Origin: Pseudobacter sp.
Lineage (GTDB): Bacteria > Bacteroidota > Bacteroidia > Chitinophagales > Chitinophagaceae
Direction of reading: 5' to 3'
Assembly (NCBI GenBank): GCA_017849455.1
Contig: JAFIGX010000014.1
Location: 310,001-374,000, forward strand
Length of the DNA: 64,000 nt
Shown here: in pieces, positions 61,826-64,000 of the stretch
Position numbering within the stretch: position 1 is the first letter of the stretch
How the letters are laid out: each line of letters starts with the position of its first letter
Made by a program: the position numbers and the translations under genes
Notes under the pieces: generated by a model
The model's input: the letters and a program-made list of their open reading frames with translations, nothing else
The model's database searches: none
What the model was told of the DNA's origin: nothing

Positions 61826-63100
61826 ATGAACAAAATTATTACAGGCTTCTTACTGCTGGCTGTCGTTACCTGGGCAGGATGCAAGAAGAATAGCTATGAT
61901 TTCAAAATGTTCAAGCCCGCTGTAGAAGACATCGATTCCATCTATTTATCAGCTACCGACAAGATGATGATCGCAGACGGTCAGGCTACCCTGGAATTTA
62001 TCGTGGAGGCATACAGGAAAGTCCGGCTATCGGGCGGCAAGGATTCCATGATCTTCGTGGACTACCGCTTATTGCCACAGGGCTCTTTGAAGATGATCGA
62101 AGAACGCTCCGGCAAACAAACTGGCATGACCTATTCCACTACCACGATCCCTTATGACACGGTAAAATTCCATGCCGAGATCGGCAAAATAAGGTCCGCT
62201 ACCAAATCCGTGGCCCTTCGTCCCAAACCTGCATTGCCTCCTAAACTCTATATAGATGTTGTTTTTCACGTATGGGAGCTGAATACCACCCATCTGACCT
62301 ATGATGTATCATCGTATCAGCCGGTGCAATTATCACAACTGAAGGAAGCGATCAGGTACATGAATGAGGTGATCAATAACAAGGTAGGCAAAAGCCCTAA
62401 TGGTGCAGCCGCCAATGTTGAATTCAGGCTGGCTACCAAAAACCAGTTGGGACAAACAATGATACAGCCTGGCTTCAACAAACTCATCTACAGCGATAAT
62501 GTGAAGGTGAATCCCCTGGCCACTACATTTAGTCCGAATGATTTCATTGCCTATATCAATGCCAATAAATCATCCCTGATCTGGGACCCTAAACAATTCC
62601 TGAATATACATGTGCTGCCTTTCGGGGCCAACAATTCCATGGGCACCAATTATCCCGCCAAACAACTGGCGCCAGGCCCCGGTGAACAGGCCATTCTCGG
62701 CATGCCCACCACCGCTGCTAACGATAATGATTATACACTCGACTATGCCAATGCCACCTGTGGTTTTCCGAGAACGGTCCTGTTTCCCGGCTATGAAAGG
62801 AAGATCGAAGCATTCCGGTTTGTAGGCATGTTCTATGGATTGTATACCCCATTGTACAATTCTGCCAGGCTGTATTCGGATTATTGTTATGATACCCGCA
62901 AATTCGATGGCCTCGATCCGCGCAACAGCTATTCATTCGCCACGAAAGTGGGGGTCGACAATGAAAAATACATTGCCGACAATGCGATGGACGACATGCG
63001 CTACCCTACCCTACTCTCTTCCATCACCGCCGACCAGGTGGCCCGCATGCGCGCCGTGATGCTCAAATGCCCGGGCAGGATGAATGCAAAAACACAATAA
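61826..63100 (+). CDS. Lipoprotein related to M43 metallopeptidases with the zinc site lost
   Basis: A 424-residue lipoprotein (lipobox VTWAGC, Cys19), third gene of the SusCD locus. An Ig-like domain (about 30-135) leads into a domain starting LYIDVVFHVWE, as in the M43/pappalysin-type zinc lipoproteins of Bacteroidota. The later landmarks are kept: FPRTVLFPG, SDYCYDTRKFDG (family: DxCxDTP), NAMDDMRYPTL (family Met-turn NIMDY) and ITADQVARMRAVM. But where the family has HExxHxxGxxH, residues 331-341 read RFVGMFYGLYT, so all three His and the Glu are gone. A binding role is more likely than proteolysis. The family assignment is by eye. Confidence 0.7.
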   Translation: MNKIITGFLLLAVVTWAGCKKNSYDFKMFKPAVEDIDSIYLSATDKMMIADGQATLEFIVEAYRKVRLSGGKDSMIFVDYRLLPQGSLKMIEERSGKQTGMTYSTTTIPYDTVKFHAEIGKIRSATKSVALRPKPALPPKLYIDVVFHVWELNTTHLTYDVSSYQPVQLSQLKEAIRYMNEVINNKVGKSPNGAAANVEFRLATKNQLGQTMIQPGFNKLIYSDNVKVNPLATTFSPNDFIAYINANKSSLIWDPKQFLNIHVLPFGANNSMGTNYPAKQLAPGPGEQAILGMPTTAANDNDYTLDYANATCGFPRTVLFPGYERKIEAFRFVGMFYGLYTPLYNSARLYSDYCYDTRKFDGLDPRNSYSFATKVGVDNEKYIADNAMDDMRYPTLLSSITADQVARMRAVMLKCPGRMNAKTQ

Positions 63101-63130
63101 AACAAAAATGTATATCATAAAAAACAAAAA

Positions 63131-64000
63131 ATGAAAAGGATAATCCTATTACTGGCAGCAGGGGCCTATACCCTGACACTGCACGCACAAGAAAAAGAGA
63201 AGCTGCCTTTTACGCTCAAAGGCAAGATCGATGATATCGGTGAGCCCGCAAAAGCGATCCTGATGTATAGTTTCGAGGGTAAATCGAAATCGGACACTGT
63301 AGAAGTAACGAAAGGTGTATTCACTATCAACGGCTTTATCAACAAGCCTACCCGTTCAGTACTCACTATCATGAGATCCAGTGATAACCCGATGATGAGA
63401 TTCGGCATGGGATACGGCGGTGAGATCATCGGCCGGGATGGAGTAACCTTCTACCTCGACAAAGGCGCCACGAATATGAATGGTAAAACGGTGAAGACAG
63501 CCACTATCAGCGGCTCGCCGGTACAGAAAGAGTTCGAGCAATTCCAGGCGCTTATGCAGCCGGTGGTCGACAAACTCACCGCCATCAATGAAGAGATGAA
63601 ACCCTATGCAACAGACCGGGAAGGAGAAAAATACAAGGGCCTTATGGAAAAACTCATGAGCACCATGAAAGAAATGGGCCCCGTATCCGATGGTTATATC
63701 AAGGCCCATCCCGATTCCTGGGTAGCCTGGGATAAGCTCACAGGTCAATCGATCTTCAAGGATGCCAAAGCAACACAGACATTATTCAATGGCATGAACG
63801 CGCGTTTCCGCAATAGTGAGGATGGGAAAAAATTCCAGGAGAGACTGCAGATCGCTTTTACCACTTCCATCGGGGCACAGGCGCCCAATTTCATCCAGGA
63901 TGACCAGGACGGAAAACCTGTAAGCCTGGCTTCATTGAAAGGGAAATATGTGTTGATCGATTTCTGGGCCAGTTGGTGCGGGCCCTGCCGGGCAGAGAAC
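63131..64000 (+). CDS. DUF4369/TlpA-like thioredoxin protein (3' end outside window)
   Basis: 290 residues visible. Signal peptide to about 20 (AYTLTLHAQ), an N-terminal DUF4369 domain ([20 protein letters not shown] to about 110), a helical linker, then an AhpC/TlpA domain starting [20 protein letters not shown] with [19 protein letters not shown] at the window edge. The CGPC pair is present. It ends the visible part of the uptake locus and is the same architecture as the protein at 51038-52201. Confidence 0.9.
   Translation, partial: MKRIILLLAAGAYTLTLHAQEKEKLPFTLKGKIDDIGEPAKAILMYSFEGKSKSDTVEVTKGVFTINGFINKPTRSVLTIMRSSDNPMMRFGMGYGGEIIGRDGVTFYLDKGATNMNGKTVKTATISGSPVQKEFEQFQALMQPVVDKLTAINEEMKPYATDREGEKYKGLMEKLMSTMKEMGPVSDGYIKAHPDSWVAWDKLTGQSIFKDAKATQTLFNGMNARFRNSEDGKKFQERLQIAFTTSIGAQAPNFIQDDQDGKPVSLASLKGKYVLIDFWASWCGPCRAEN

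Noticed and set aside
1..64000. tRNA and rRNA genes
   Set aside because: I looked in the larger intergenic gaps for cloverleaf patterns and conserved rRNA segments and saw none; a covariance-model scan would settle this.

Overview
The window looks like chromosomal DNA of a Bacteroidota member, most likely Chitinophagaceae (Chitinophaga/Niastella-like). The signs are a SusC/SusD pair controlled by an ECF sigma factor and FecR, a type IX secretion C-terminal domain, several LytS/LytTR two-component pairs, TlpA-like thioredoxins, promoters with the TAnnTTTG -7 element, and few visible Shine-Dalgarno sequences. Apart from one toxin-antitoxin pair and one decayed patch it reads as core chromosome. 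I see no tRNA, rRNA, CRISPR array, prophage or transposase.

Layout. 1-5.3 kb: signal peptidase I (cut by the window edge), a MerR/B12-type regulator, an NtrC-like regulator without a DNA-binding tail, and small or lipoprotein genes. 5.3-13 kb: GH29 fucosidase, pyruvate dehydrogenase E1 beta, a LytS/LytTR pair, a lipocalin-like lipoprotein, an acetyltransferase and thiolase. 13-22 kb: MarR plus GNAT pair with a palindromic operator, S41 protease, dodecin, a GMC oxidoreductase with its subunit 3, a tail-fibre-chaperone protein and a T9SS cargo. 22-33 kb: histidine kinase, NhaA, EF-G2, DNA primase, CYTH protein, RelE-type toxin-antitoxin, M48 lipoprotein and PlsY. 33-40 kb: PrmA, PNPase, S15, two glycosyltransferases and FtsE. 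40-50 kb: DinB, DHFR-like protein, a VOC remnant, an MFS transporter, a cytochrome oxidase subunit I without partners, an OmpR-type two-component pair, a TPR protein and a ROK regulator. 51-64 kb: a TlpA-like protein, a LytS/LytTR pair, then an outer-membrane uptake locus: ECF sigma, FecR, SusC, SusD, a lipoprotein related to M43 metallopeptidases, and a thioredoxin-like protein (cut by the window edge).

The uptake locus is best read as one unit. FecR would hold the sigma factor until SusC, through its N-terminal STN domain, signals substrate. SusC/SusD import the ligand. The third gene keeps the shape of an M43 protease but has lost every zinc ligand, so it may be a surface binding protein.

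The most unusual signal is a set of intergenic hairpins whose arms are short imperfect ladders with a fixed period of 7, 8 or 9 bases. At least thirteen loci carry them. The 9-base class starts with a constant GTCTGAAC head that sits at the edge of coding sequences and supplies their start or stop codons. I know of no described element with this design.
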